Shown piece after piece: positions 54,285 to 64,000 of a stretch of 64,000 bases of DNA. A program made the translations under genes and the position numbers. The stretch is from Acholeplasmataceae bacterium (GTDB taxonomy: Bacteria > Bacillota_I > Bacilli_A > Acholeplasmatales > Acholeplasmataceae): the NCBI GenBank assembly GCA_021108415.1, contig JAIOQX010000002.1:496001-560000 (forward strand). The letters are read 5' to 3'. Below the pieces are notes generated by a model. That model was not told where the DNA came from, did no database searches, and saw only the letters and a list, made by a program, of their open reading frames with translations. Each line of letters begins with the position of its first letter. Position 1 is the first letter of the stretch.

Positions 54285-54293
54285 TGATATAAT
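54285..54293 (+). promoter_or_regulatory. Extended -10 promoter of the YigZ-type gene
   Basis: TGATATAAT at 54285-54293. The mRNA would begin only a few bases before the GGTGA ribosome-binding site. Confidence 0.6.
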
Positions 54294-54308
54294 AACTTTG
54301 GTGATTAT

Positions 54309-54917
54309 ATGAAGTATATAAAAGAGATCTATACCCATCAAATAGAAATAGATAAGTCAATTTTTATTGGTATATTATTTCCTTTAAATGATCTTGATGA
54401 CATTAAACTTAATATCCAAAAAGCAAAAGAGATGTTTCCAAAAGCATCTCATTATTGTAGTGCTTCATTATTTGGTAAAGGGCTTGAGCATGCGACTTCA
54501 TCAGATGATGGAGAACCTTCAAGAACTGCAGGTATTCCTATATTAGAAATCTTAAAACACCATGATATTACAAATGTGTTATGTGTTGTTGTTAGATTTT
54601 TTGGTGGGACAAAACTTGGAGCTGGTGGTTTAATTAGAGCATATGCAAAAGCTGCAAATGAAGTATTATCTATTGCAGATTTTTATGAAAAAAAAGAAAT
54701 GCAAGGCTATGAAATTATTTTTGATTATTCATTAATTCAAACTATTGATCAATTACTTAATGACATAACAATTGTTGAGGAGAAAAAATTTTTAGAGCAT
54801 GTTACCTATCAAATATATTTTAAAGATTTAAATATATCTGTTTTAGATGAGGTTAAACATTTAATTATAAGTATAAAACCTTTAAATGACAAAACACTAT
54901 ATTGTCAAACAACTTAA
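54309..54917 (+). CDS. YigZ/IMPACT-family protein
   Basis: The 202-residue protein has the UPF0029 N-terminal domain: KASHYCSASLFGKG, then SSDDGEPSRTAGIPIL, and VVVRFFGGTKLGAGGLIRAY, which are the family signatures. A shorter C-terminal domain follows. IMPACT homologues are linked to translation control in eukaryotes; the bacterial role is not settled. GGTGA precedes the ATG. It is divergent from degV copy 2. Confidence 0.93.
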   Translation: MKYIKEIYTHQIEIDKSIFIGILFPLNDLDDIKLNIQKAKEMFPKASHYCSASLFGKGLEHATSSDDGEPSRTAGIPILEILKHHDITNVLCVVVRFFGGTKLGAGGLIRAYAKAANEVLSIADFYEKKEMQGYEIIFDYSLIQTIDQLLNDITIVEEKKFLEHVTYQIYFKDLNISVLDEVKHLIISIKPLNDKTLYCQTT

Positions 54918-54930
54918 TATACAGTATAAT
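54902..54930 (+). promoter_or_regulatory. Promoter of the small membrane protein gene
   Basis: TTGTCA (54902-54907) and TATAAT (54925-54930) are 17 bases apart, overlapping the end of the YigZ-type gene. Confidence 0.8.
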
Positions 54931-54951
54931 AAATCAAAAGGGGAGAAACTT

Positions 54952-55245
54952 ATGATAAGAAAAATAGTTACACCTATATTGTTTATCACTTTTAATATCA
55001 TGATATTCTTTATTGAATCTTCTATAAGTTTACCACTTGATCCAAGTGGTGATTCACATAATAGGGTTAATTTGTTTAATCGAATACTAATTTTAAGTGT
55101 TCTTGTTTTAATCTTATTTTTTGAGGTAAGACCACAATTTCGGAAAATGAATACAACAAAATATAAATATATCTATCTCATAACCACTACTGTTATACTA
55201 TTTATCACATCATATTATTTTATTCAAAATTTTGTTTGGAAATAA
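54952..55245 (+). CDS. Small membrane protein with three membrane segments
   Basis: The 97-residue protein has hydrophobic segments at about 5-22, 43-60 and 74-92, with a polar loop (PLDPSGDSHNRVN) between the first two. The ATG at 54952 follows GGGGAG; an earlier in-frame ATG at 54886 would lie inside the preceding gene. It has its own promoter. I recognise no family. Confidence 0.75.
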   Translation: MIRKIVTPILFITFNIMIFFIESSISLPLDPSGDSHNRVNLFNRILILSVLVLILFFEVRPQFRKMNTTKYKYIYLITTTVILFITSYYFIQNFVWK

Positions 55246-55264
55246 CAATTTAATTAAAACAATA

Positions 55265-55294
55265 AAGAGGCTCGTTCACATGAACGAGCCTCTT
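55265..55294. terminator. Bidirectional terminator
   Basis: A perfect palindromic stem, AAGAGGCTCGTTCA with its complement (55265-55278 and 55281-55294), separates the plus-strand membrane gene from the end of the ATP synthase cluster. Only a TTTATTG-like tail follows on the minus strand. Confidence 0.8.
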
Positions 55295-55307
55295 ATACTT
55301 TAATATT

Positions 55308-55517
55308 CTAAATAAATAATCCATCCAATAGTTCATAAAACCTAACCATAATCTCTGCAAGCATATGAGCTAATCCTAAACTGATTAGAAAATAAGCAGC
55401 TTTGATTTCCCATATTTTAAATTTTTCAAATTTGTTTTCAATATGCAATGCACCAAGTATTCTTAAATTAAATGCGAAAAAGAAAATTAATGACATAAAA
55501 TAAATGATTTGTTCCAT
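55308..55517 (-). CDS. DUF1146-type small membrane protein
   Basis: The 69-residue protein has two membrane segments, near residues 3-20 and 45-62, with FNLRILGALHIENKFEKFK between them. Its place directly after atpC and its size match DUF1146 (YwzB-like) proteins of Firmicutes. The ATG at 55517 is 8 bases after AAGGAG; a TTG two codons earlier lies too close. The function is unknown. Confidence 0.7.
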   Translation of the reverse strand: MEQIIYFMSLIFFFAFNLRILGALHIENKFEKFKIWEIKAAYFLISLGLAHMLAEIMVRFYELLDGLFI

Positions 55518-55532
55518 ATACAAAACTCCTTT

Positions 55533-58157
<2,625 letters not shown>

Positions 58158-58158
58158 G

Positions 58159-59664
58159 TTATATCAACCTCTTTAATCCGTTGATAAACTTCTCTAAATC
58201 CTCATCTTTTGGTAATTTTTGTGTTTCAACTAATTGTTTTTGAATTTTTATGCCAAGTTCATTCATTTTTAAGCCTTGATGAATTTCATTTTCTAAAAGT
58301 TTAACTTGATCAATGTTAAGATCATCCATTAATCCTCTAGATAATGCAAATATCGTTACAATTTGAGTCGGCATATCCACAAGTTCATGAACATCTTGTT
58401 TTAACATTTCAACTGTTTTTCTACCACGTTCTAATCGACGTTTAGCAGATTGATCTAGATCAGATCCAAACTGTGCAAATGATTCTAATTCTCTAAAGTT
58501 AGCTAAGTTAATTCTTAGGGTACCTGCTACTTTTTTCATTGCGTTCCATTGAGCAGCACCACCCACACGAGAGACCGATAGTCCCGCATTAATCGCTGGT
58601 CTAATACCTGAATAGAACAATTCAGTCTCTAAGAAGATTTGCCCATCTGTAATAGAGATAACATTTGTTGAAATATAAGCTGAGATATCTCCAGCTTTTG
58701 TTTCAATAATTGGTAGGGCAGTAATTGAACCACCACCAAGTTTATCATTTAACTTAGCAGAACGTTCTAATAATCTTGAATGTAGATAAAAGACATCCCC
58801 TGGATATGCTTCTCGTCCTGGTGGACGTCTAAGCAATAAGGATAATTCACGGTAGGCAACCGCATGTTTTGATAAATCATCATAGACGATTAACACATCT
58901 TTGCCTTGTTCCATGAAATATTCAGCAATCGTTACACCAGCAAATGGTGCAAGATATAATAGTGTTCCTTCTTTAGATGCACCAGCATTTACAATCACTG
59001 TATAATCCAGTGCGCCTTCTTTTTTAAATAATTCAACTAATCCAGTAACACTAGAGTCTTTTTGACCAATTGCAACATATACACAAATAACATCTTTACC
59101 TTTTTGATTGATAATTGAATCAATAGCAAGTGTTGTTTTTCCTGTTTGTCTATCGCCAATAATTAACTCTCTTTGTCCACGACCAATTGGAACAAGGGCA
59201 TCAATAACTTTAATCCCTGTTTCCATGGATTGATTAATTGAACCACGTGCCATAACACCTCTAGCTTTTCTTTCAACTGGTAGAGTTTTTGTTGTTTTAA
59301 TCACACCACCTGCATCAAGAGGTTCACCTAAAGGATTTACAACTCGACCTAACAAAGCTTCTCCTACTGGTACTTCAAAAATGCGCTTGGTTGTCTTAAC
59401 CATATCGCCTTCTTTAATTAAATTACTTTCTCCAAGAAGAATCACACCAACTTGATGTTCTTCTAAGTTAAATACTAAACCCTTAACTCCATGTGGAAAA
59501 ACTAAAAGTTCGCCCATCATGGCTTGTTGCAAGCCATAAACAATCGCAATCCCATCACCTACTGATAAAACTTTACCAATATTTTCTAGTTTAACGTCTT
59601 GTTCAAATGATTCTATTTGTTTTTTAATAACTTGAGTCATTTCTTTTACATTTATTTTTGACAA
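58159..59664 (-). CDS. atpA: ATP synthase alpha subunit
   Basis: The non-catalytic F1 subunit has P-loop [13 protein letters not shown], then [28 protein letters not shown] and ISVTDGQ-like [12 protein letters not shown]. The start is taken at the TTG at 59664: AAGGTGGTGA is well spaced before it, while the GTGs at 59676 and 59673 overlap that site. About 501 residues, normal for the family. Confidence 0.97.
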   Translation of the reverse strand: MSKINVKEMTQVIKKQIESFEQDVKLENIGKVLSVGDGIAIVYGLQQAMMGELLVFPHGVKGLVFNLEEHQVGVILLGESNLIKEGDMVKTTKRIFEVPVGEALLGRVVNPLGEPLDAGGVIKTTKTLPVERKARGVMARGSINQSMETGIKVIDALVPIGRGQRELIIGDRQTGKTTLAIDSIINQKGKDVICVYVAIGQKDSSVTGLVELFKKEGALDYTVIVNAGASKEGTLLYLAPFAGVTIAEYFMEQGKDVLIVYDDLSKHAVAYRELSLLLRRPPGREAYPGDVFYLHSRLLERSAKLNDKLGGGSITALPIIETKAGDISAYISTNVISITDGQIFLETELFYSGIRPAINAGLSVSRVGGAAQWNAMKKVAGTLRINLANFRELESFAQFGSDLDQSAKRRLERGRKTVEMLKQDVHELVDMPTQIVTIFALSRGLMDDLNIDQVKLLENEIHQGLKMNELGIKIQKQLVETQKLPKDEDLEKFINGLKRLI

Positions 59665-59677
59665 TGTCGTCACCACC

Positions 59678-60184
59678 TTAAATCGTTGTAAATAATTCTT
59701 CTAGTTCACGAGCAACTGATCTATCTAAGGATTGTCCTTGATAAATAACTTTAATCCCACCGATTAAAGTATGATCAATTGTTTTATGTAGGGTTATCGT
59801 TTTCCCTTTAAATCTTGGTTTTAAAACTTCCATCAGTTTTAATTCTTGTTCATCAGATAATGGAGCTGCTAGATAGACATTTAAATGTGCAATCTTCTGA
59901 GATGCTCTGACTAAATATTTCCATTCTTGATGAATTTCATCAAGATAACCCATCAAATGTTTTTGTGATAATGTTTTTAAAAATGATAAAAACAATACAT
60001 CAAAATCAAGTTCATCGATTAGTTTATTTTTCTCAGCAGCATCTAACATCGGTGAGTCCATCATCTCAGACCACTTAGGTAGTTCATTTTTCAAGCGTTT
60101 GAGTTCCTCGAAATTATAATTGATTTGATCTAATTTATTTTGCTCGACTGCAAGTTGATGCAGTGCTTTTGCATAACTAGTCAT
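59678..60184 (-). CDS. atpH: ATP synthase delta subunit
   Basis: The 168-residue peripheral-stalk subunit begins [18 protein letters not shown] and has a C-terminal domain with [19 protein letters not shown]. It lies between atpF and atpA, as usual, 3 bases after atpF. Sequence conservation in this family is low, but position and ends agree. Confidence 0.93.
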   Translation of the reverse strand: MTSYAKALHQLAVEQNKLDQINYNFEELKRLKNELPKWSEMMDSPMLDAAEKNKLIDELDFDVLFLSFLKTLSQKHLMGYLDEIHQEWKYLVRASQKIAHLNVYLAAPLSDEQELKLMEVLKPRFKGKTITLHKTIDHTLIGGIKVIYQGQSLDRSVARELEELFTTI

Positions 60185-60187
60185 AAT

Positions 60188-60721
60188 CTAAATATCTCTT
60201 TCTTCTAAAATCTCATCAATGATGTCTTGATGAACTGATTCATCAATCTCACGCTTAACAATTTTACTGGCAGCTGAAAAAGCAATCTCTTTAATAGACT
60301 GTTTGATTTCTTCATTTGCTTGAGCAATTTCATATTCAATATCTTTTTCTGCTTGTTCTAAACGGCGTTTTGCTTCATTTTTAGCGTTTGTGACAAGTTT
60401 CTCTTGTTCTTGATATGCTTCTAAGACTAATTTCTCTTTAAGTTGTCTAGTCTCTTCTTTCATACCTTCATATTCTTTTAAAGATTTTTCTTGCAAAGAT
60501 TTTGCGACACTTCTTTCATGATCTGCTTGATCAATTGCTTCTAATAAAGCGACTTGTCTTTTATCAAGATAAGCAGTGACTTTTTTCCACAAAAATGTTC
60601 TTACAAAAAATAGTAAGACCAAAAGTGCAAGAATATTTAAAACGACGATTTCAGGATTATTAATTACTGAATATAATCCTTCTTCAACCATTTCAGTGAT
60701 TTGATCAAATATTTCGTTCAC
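60188..60721 (-). CDS. atpF: ATP synthase b subunit
   Basis: The 177-residue peripheral-stalk subunit has one N-terminal membrane helix (about 25-45) with LLFFVRTFLWKKVTAYLDKR. A long charged coiled coil follows (about 50-155), rich in Glu, Lys and Ala, and the conserved end KIVKREIDESVHQDIIDEI. Confidence 0.95.
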   Translation of the reverse strand: MNEIFDQITEMVEEGLYSVINNPEIVVLNILALLVLLFFVRTFLWKKVTAYLDKRQVALLEAIDQADHERSVAKSLQEKSLKEYEGMKEETRQLKEKLVLEAYQEQEKLVTNAKNEAKRRLEQAEKDIEYEIAQANEEIKQSIKEIAFSAASKIVKREIDESVHQDIIDEILEERDI

Positions 60722-60741
60722 TAATCATCAATTCCTTTTTT

Positions 60742-61023
60742 TTATTTTCCTGTTAAGATAAATGCAATAATCAATCCATATAATGCTGATGTTTCAGCAA
60801 CCGCTTGTCCAATAAGCATGGTAGATGTGATTTTACCTGCTGCTTCTGGTTGACGTCCAACTGCTTCAACTGCTTTAGATGCTGCAATACCTTGACCAAT
60901 CGCAGTCCCAAAACCTGTTAATACTGCGATACCAGCTCCAATATAAGCCATACCACTTCTAAAAAATTCATTTGCAACAACTTCCATTACATTTGGTAAA
61001 AATACATTAACTAAATCAAACAT
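60742..61023 (-). CDS. atpE: ATP synthase c subunit, with sodium-type ion site
   Basis: The 93-residue rotor-ring subunit has two membrane helices (about 25-48 and 68-90) joined by the polar loop [11 protein letters not shown]. The ion-carrying Glu is E77. It is paired with Q44 in IGQG, T78 and Y82. These are the spacings of Q32, E65, S66 and Y70 in the sodium-binding c ring of Ilyobacter, with Thr for Ser. Proton-type rings such as Bacillus lack the Gln and hydroxyl pair. A sodium-driven enzyme is therefore suggested. Confidence 0.96.
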   Translation of the reverse strand: MFDLVNVFLPNVMEVVANEFFRSGMAYIGAGIAVLTGFGTAIGQGIAASKAVEAVGRQPEAAGKITSTMLIGQAVAETSALYGLIIAFILTGK

Positions 61024-61055
61024 AGTTTCTATCTCCTTTTATATATTTATATATT

Positions 61056-61739
61056 TTAATTTTTATTAAAATCTAAATCATCTTCGTCAATCTTAATTGA
61101 CGCAAATACTATTGTTAATAAGACAAGCACTAGTGTTTGCACCAGTCCAAATCCAATATCAAACACTAAGTGAAATGCTGGTGCAACCGCTAGGGAAGCC
61201 CAACCTGTTAGTTTATAAACCAACATCAATATGACAGACCCACTCACTATATTACCAAATAAACGAAGTGCCATTGATAATATCGGTGTGACATCACTAA
61301 TCAAATTTAGAGGAAACAATGGCCATAAAGGTTTAAATAAACCTAATAAATGTCTCCAACTTTGTGATATAAATCCTGTCATTTGTACAACCACAAATGA
61401 AATTATCGATAAGCTAAATGTAATGGATGTATATCTTGTTGGTGCTTCAAGTGCTAGAATACCACTCATATTTGCAATTGCAACATATAATGCAAGTGTT
61501 AATGTGATTGGTGTTACAAACTTCCAATGTTTACCAATATATCCTTTAACATAATTATTAAAGAAATCTATAAATTGTATAACAAGTGTAACAATTGCAT
61601 TTGGTTTATCTCTAACATCTAACTTTGACACATAATTACCGACAAGGATACTAAAAATGATGATAACTAAGATAATGCCTAATGATGTTATAAAGTATAC
61701 AGGTAGGTCTTTGATAAAATTTAAAACTTGATCAAACAT
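61056..61739 (-). CDS. atpB: ATP synthase a subunit
   Basis: The 227-residue F0 stator subunit has five to six membrane segments. SMALRLFGNIVSGSVIL holds the essential Arg. A second conserved segment, FHLVFDIGFGLVQTLVLVLL, is near the C-terminus, with the Gln in GLVQT. It overlaps atpI by 8 bases. Confidence 0.96.
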   Translation of the reverse strand: MFDQVLNFIKDLPVYFITSLGIILVIIIFSILVGNYVSKLDVRDKPNAIVTLVIQFIDFFNNYVKGYIGKHWKFVTPITLTLALYVAIANMSGILALEAPTRYTSITFSLSIISFVVVQMTGFISQSWRHLLGLFKPLWPLFPLNLISDVTPILSMALRLFGNIVSGSVILMLVYKLTGWASLAVAPAFHLVFDIGFGLVQTLVLVLLTIVFASIKIDEDDLDFNKN

Positions 61740-62148
61740 TTATATCATCCTCCTTAATGTCTATATCATCTTTTAATCTGTGTTTTTTGAAAAATGGTAA
61801 AGCATAAATAAAAATACCTACTTTTATTGAAAAGATACCAAGTAATAAAAAGATATATACTCTAATCAATTCTGAATCACCGTTTGCTCTTTGATCAAAA
61901 TATGCAAAAGCTATAACGACAAAATACATTACAAATCTAATTACAAAATGAGTTGCTATTTTTTTTGCATCAAATTTTTCTTTTGTTAATCTTATGGTTT
62001 GAGAATGATTGAAAAGTGCTGTTGCACTTCCCAATACTGCCCAAACAGCATATGTTCTAAAAAAAATTAAAGATACTAAAGTCAATAAGACAGCATATCC
62101 TAGTGCGATTAAATTAATTACGCTTACGTCTTTCATATCTTTCCTCAC
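61732..62148 (-). CDS. atpI: ATP synthase protein I-like membrane protein
   Basis: The 138-residue protein has four membrane segments (about 8-28, 33-45, 67-85 and 97-115). Position before atpB and the pattern VWAVLGSATALFNH in the second segment fit the AtpI family, which assists c-ring assembly. Sequence conservation is weak. It overlaps atpZ by 35 bases. Confidence 0.8.
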   Translation of the reverse strand: MRKDMKDVSVINLIALGYAVLLTLVSLIFFRTYAVWAVLGSATALFNHSQTIRLTKEKFDAKKIATHFVIRFVMYFVVIAFAYFDQRANGDSELIRVYIFLLLGIFSIKVGIFIYALPFFKKHRLKDDIDIKEDDINV

Positions 62149-62362
62149 TTTTAATAAATTGATGCAATGTCATAAATCCAATAAAAATTCCGATAAATAG
62201 TCCTGCAGCAGCTAAATAAGTTGCAAGTTCACCTTCTGGATCCATTTTTCTTCCAATATAAATCCCTAAAACAGATAACCCGATGACCGTAAAAAACATT
62301 TGCATCACCATGGTGTAAGTCATCATGATTTTTCTTCTTTTTTCTTTTTTATTTGGTTCCAA
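62114..62362 (-). CDS. atpZ: AtpZ-like F0F1 accessory protein
   Basis: A small protein with a basic N-terminus ([10 protein letters not shown]) and two membrane segments: [17 protein letters not shown], and [19 protein letters not shown]. That is the AtpZ/AtpI family pattern, and its place before atpI fits. The start is uncertain: a TTG at 62362 (used, with AGG 5 bases upstream) gives 82 residues. An ATG at 62413 would overlap upp by 65 bases, and ATGs near 62326 would remove the basic part. Confidence 0.75.
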   Translation of the reverse strand: MEPNKKEKRRKIMMTYTMVMQMFFTVIGLSVLGIYIGRKMDPEGELATYLAAAGLFIGIFIGFMTLHQFIKSEERYERRKRN

Positions 62363-62975
62363 ATAACCTGTCCCCACAATCTCCAAGTCCAGGTACGATA
62401 TATCCGTTTTCATTTAAATGAGAATCCATTGCTGCAAGATATATGGCTACATCTGGATGTTCATCATGAATCCGTTTAACACCTTCAGGACATCCAACTA
62501 AACCAACGTATCTTATATCTGTTGCACCAGTACTTTTAACGATTTCAATTGCTTTAGCAGCAGATCCACCAGTCGCAAGCATAGGATCAACAACTAAGAC
62601 AACACTATCTTTAATGATGTCTGGAAATTTTGAATAATAGACTTGAGGTTCTAGGCTAGTCTCATCACGATAAAGTCCTACATGTCCAATTTTTGCGGTT
62701 GGAATAATGTTATGAATACCTTCAACCATTCCAAGTCCAGCTCTTAAAATTGGTACAATGACGATTTGTTTTTCTAATTCATATGCTTCTGTTTTACATA
62801 TTGGTGTTTCAATTATTTTTTTCACGGTCGCAAAATCTCTAGTGATTTCATAAGTAATCAACCCACCTACTTCACTTACCGCTTCTCTAAATTCTTTTGT
62901 TCCAGTGTTTTTATCTCTAATTCTTGTCATCTTATGATCAATCAAAGGATGATTTAATACAACTAATTTAGACAT
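62349..62975 (-). CDS. upp: Uracil phosphoribosyltransferase
   Basis: Makes UMP from uracil and PRPP. The N-terminus is [19 protein letters not shown]. Then [15 protein letters not shown], the PRPP loop [15 protein letters not shown], and the end [15 protein letters not shown] follow. Using the ATG at 62975, 6 bases after GAGGAGGAG minus its last ATG, gives 208 residues, the family length. It overlaps rpiB by 8 bases. Confidence 0.97.
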   Translation of the reverse strand: MSKLVVLNHPLIDHKMTRIRDKNTGTKEFREAVSEVGGLITYEITRDFATVKKIIETPICKTEAYELEKQIVIVPILRAGLGMVEGIHNIIPTAKIGHVGLYRDETSLEPQVYYSKFPDIIKDSVVLVVDPMLATGGSAAKAIEIVKSTGATDIRYVGLVGCPEGVKRIHDEHPDVAIYLAAMDSHLNENGYIVPGLGDCGDRLFGTK

Positions 62976-63414
62976 CATACTCCTCCTCAATTTTATTAAT
63001 TTTATCAAGTCTTTTTTGATGTCTTGGTTCATATGTCGATTCCATAAAAGCCTCAACTATTTTTACAGCCATCTCTTGTGTTGTAGTTCTACCACCAAGT
63101 GCGATGACATTTGCATGATTGTGTTGTTTTGCTAATCTTGCTGTCTCTTGGTTATAAACCAATGCTGCTCTGATGCCCTTAACCTTGTTTGCTGCTATAG
63201 ATATACCAATACCTGTTCCACATATAACAATACCAAAATCATAAGGCTTAGCTAAAACTGCTTCTGCTACTTTCTTGCCATAATCAGGGTAATCCACTGA
63301 GTCAGTTGAGTGTGTTCCAAAATCATCATAGTCAATCTCATGTTTATCAAAATATGATGTTAAATATGTTTTAAGTTCATATCCACCATGATCACTACCA
63401 ATTGCAATTTTCAT
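62968..63414 (-). CDS. rpiB: Ribose-5-phosphate isomerase B
   Basis: Interconverts ribose and ribulose 5-phosphate. [13 protein letters not shown] has the substrate Asp-His, VDYPDYG and [14 protein letters not shown] the catalytic Cys, and ALGGRTT the later loop. The length of 148 residues is normal. AGGAGG is 5 bases before the ATG. It heads the cluster that continues through upp to the ATP synthase genes. Confidence 0.97.
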   Translation of the reverse strand: MKIAIGSDHGGYELKTYLTSYFDKHEIDYDDFGTHSTDSVDYPDYGKKVAEAVLAKPYDFGIVICGTGIGISIAANKVKGIRAALVYNQETARLAKQHNHANVIALGGRTTTQEMAVKIVEAFMESTYEPRHQKRLDKINKIEEEYDV

Positions 63415-63446
63415 CTCTTCCTCCTTATATCGATATTCCAGTATAT

Positions 63447-63455
63447 ATTATATCA
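63447..63455 (-). promoter_or_regulatory. Extended -10 promoter of the rpiB-upp-atp cluster
   Basis: TATAAT (63447-63452) is preceded by TGA on the minus strand, about 32 bases upstream of rpiB. No strong -35 is seen. Confidence 0.6.
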
Positions 63456-63533
63456 TAATATATGTTTTATATCTCTAATATCTCTCACTTAATTATTGTG
63501 TGTTTTTATGTATGCAACGTCACTTTAAAGAAG

Positions 63534-63555
63534 AAAAAGATGTTGCCATCTTTTT
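63534..63555 (-). terminator. Terminator of typA
   Basis: A 9-bp stem AAAAAGATG / CATCTTTTT with loop TTGC is followed on the minus strand by CTTCTTT. It directly follows the typA stop codon. Confidence 0.75.
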
Positions 63556-64000
63556 TATACTTCTTTATTTATTGAATAAAAAGCTTTCTTTCTTTCATTA
63601 GCTTTTAAAATCGCTTTTCTAAGTCTTATCGTTTTAGGTGTAATTTCGATAAGTTCGTCATCATTAATAAATGCTAAACAAGCTTCTAAGTTCATGTTTT
63701 TAGATTTCTTTAAAACGACAGTTGAGTCTTTACCAGCAGTACGCATATTTGTTAATTGTTTCTCTTGAGTCACATTAACAACCATATCTGAATCTTTATT
63801 TGCTTCTCCTATAATCATACCTTCATAAACATTCATTCTAGGATCGACAAACATGATGCCTCGTTCTTCTAGTTTTCCGATTGCATATGCAGTTGTCATT
63901 GATGTGTTTATTGAAACAAGTGCGCCAGCTCTTCTATTTCCAACTGCTTCATAAATCATAGGTCTATAATCTAAAAATACATGTGATATGATGCCATATC
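63555..64000 (-). CDS. typA: TypA/BipA translational GTPase, C-terminal part
   Basis: The frame is open through the right edge, so only the last 148 or so codons are here. HVFLDYRPM, then GNRRAGALVSINTSMTTAYA and ERGIMFVDPRMNVYEGMIIGE, match the C-terminal domain specific to TypA/BipA. NVTQEKQLTNMRTAGKD and RKAILKANERKK complete the typical end. TypA is a ribosome-associated GTPase for stress and assembly. The GTPase domain lies outside the window. Confidence 0.93.
   Translation of the reverse strand, partial: YGIISHVFLDYRPMIYEAVGNRRAGALVSINTSMTTAYAIGKLEERGIMFVDPRMNVYEGMIIGEANKDSDMVVNVTQEKQLTNMRTAGKDSTVVLKKSKNMNLEACLAFINDDELIEITPKTIRLRKAILKANERKKAFYSINKEV

Overview
The window looks like chromosomal DNA of an Acholeplasma-type mollicute or a close low-GC Firmicute relative. 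This is inferred from gene content; no rRNA is present. The DNA is very AT-rich. TGA is used as a stop (for example in the ABC-exporter, aroA and GH94 genes) while tryptophan is TGG, so the standard code applies rather than the mycoplasma code. No cell-wall genes, tRNA or rRNA genes, insertion sequences or CRISPR arrays were seen. Several proteins are recognisable lipoproteins. The GH94 gene resembles the family to which the characterised laminaribiose phosphorylase of Acholeplasma laidlawii belongs (from memory, not checked).

Layout. 1-3764: most of a giant CvpA-like membrane protein that runs off the left edge. 3890-8274: a cation diffusion facilitator, an unknown gene and dnaE. 8399-11913: flavodoxin behind a consensus promoter, a surface protein made of Ig-like repeats, and a DUF1295 membrane protein. 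12019-17028: a heterodimeric ABC exporter and an XRE regulator. 17134-22035: a housekeeping cluster recG-plsX-rnc-dnaD-nth. 22195-30193: a LacI-controlled beta-glucoside operon with regulator, binding protein, two permeases, GH94 phosphorylase and GH1 glucosidase. 30451-32893: a CadC/CadA metal-efflux pair. 32995-39108: a tightly overlapping aromatic operon aroF-tyrA-aroB-aroA-chorismate mutase-aroE-aroC, preceded by a leader RNA that looks like an attenuator. 39444-40719: a divergent PadR plus HAAS membrane protein pair.

40782-44944: DegV-mscL and a walJ-rlmH-HAD-unknown operon. 45075-48041: a giant PrsA-like lipoprotein. 48154-51026: an ECF sigma factor, its probable membrane anti-sigma factor, and a lipoprotein whose exterior domain is a paralogue of the anti-sigma exterior domain. 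51217-54917: YhaM, CCA-adding enzyme, a second DegV and a YigZ-type protein. 55308-63414: a continuous rpiB-upp-atpZ-atpI-atpBEFHAGDC-DUF1146 cluster. 63555-64000: the C-terminal end of TypA/BipA, cut by the right edge.

Points most worth following: the sigma/anti-sigma/paralogous-lipoprotein set; the aroF leader with mutually exclusive hairpins and a tiny leader ORF; a hairpin whose 3' arm contains the start codon of the Ig-repeat surface protein; and an ATP synthase c subunit carrying the sodium-binding residue pattern. Many promoters here share an extended -10 of the form TGATATAAT. Many genes overlap by 1 to 23 bases, so several starts had to be chosen by ribosome-binding-site spacing; these choices are stated entry by entry.
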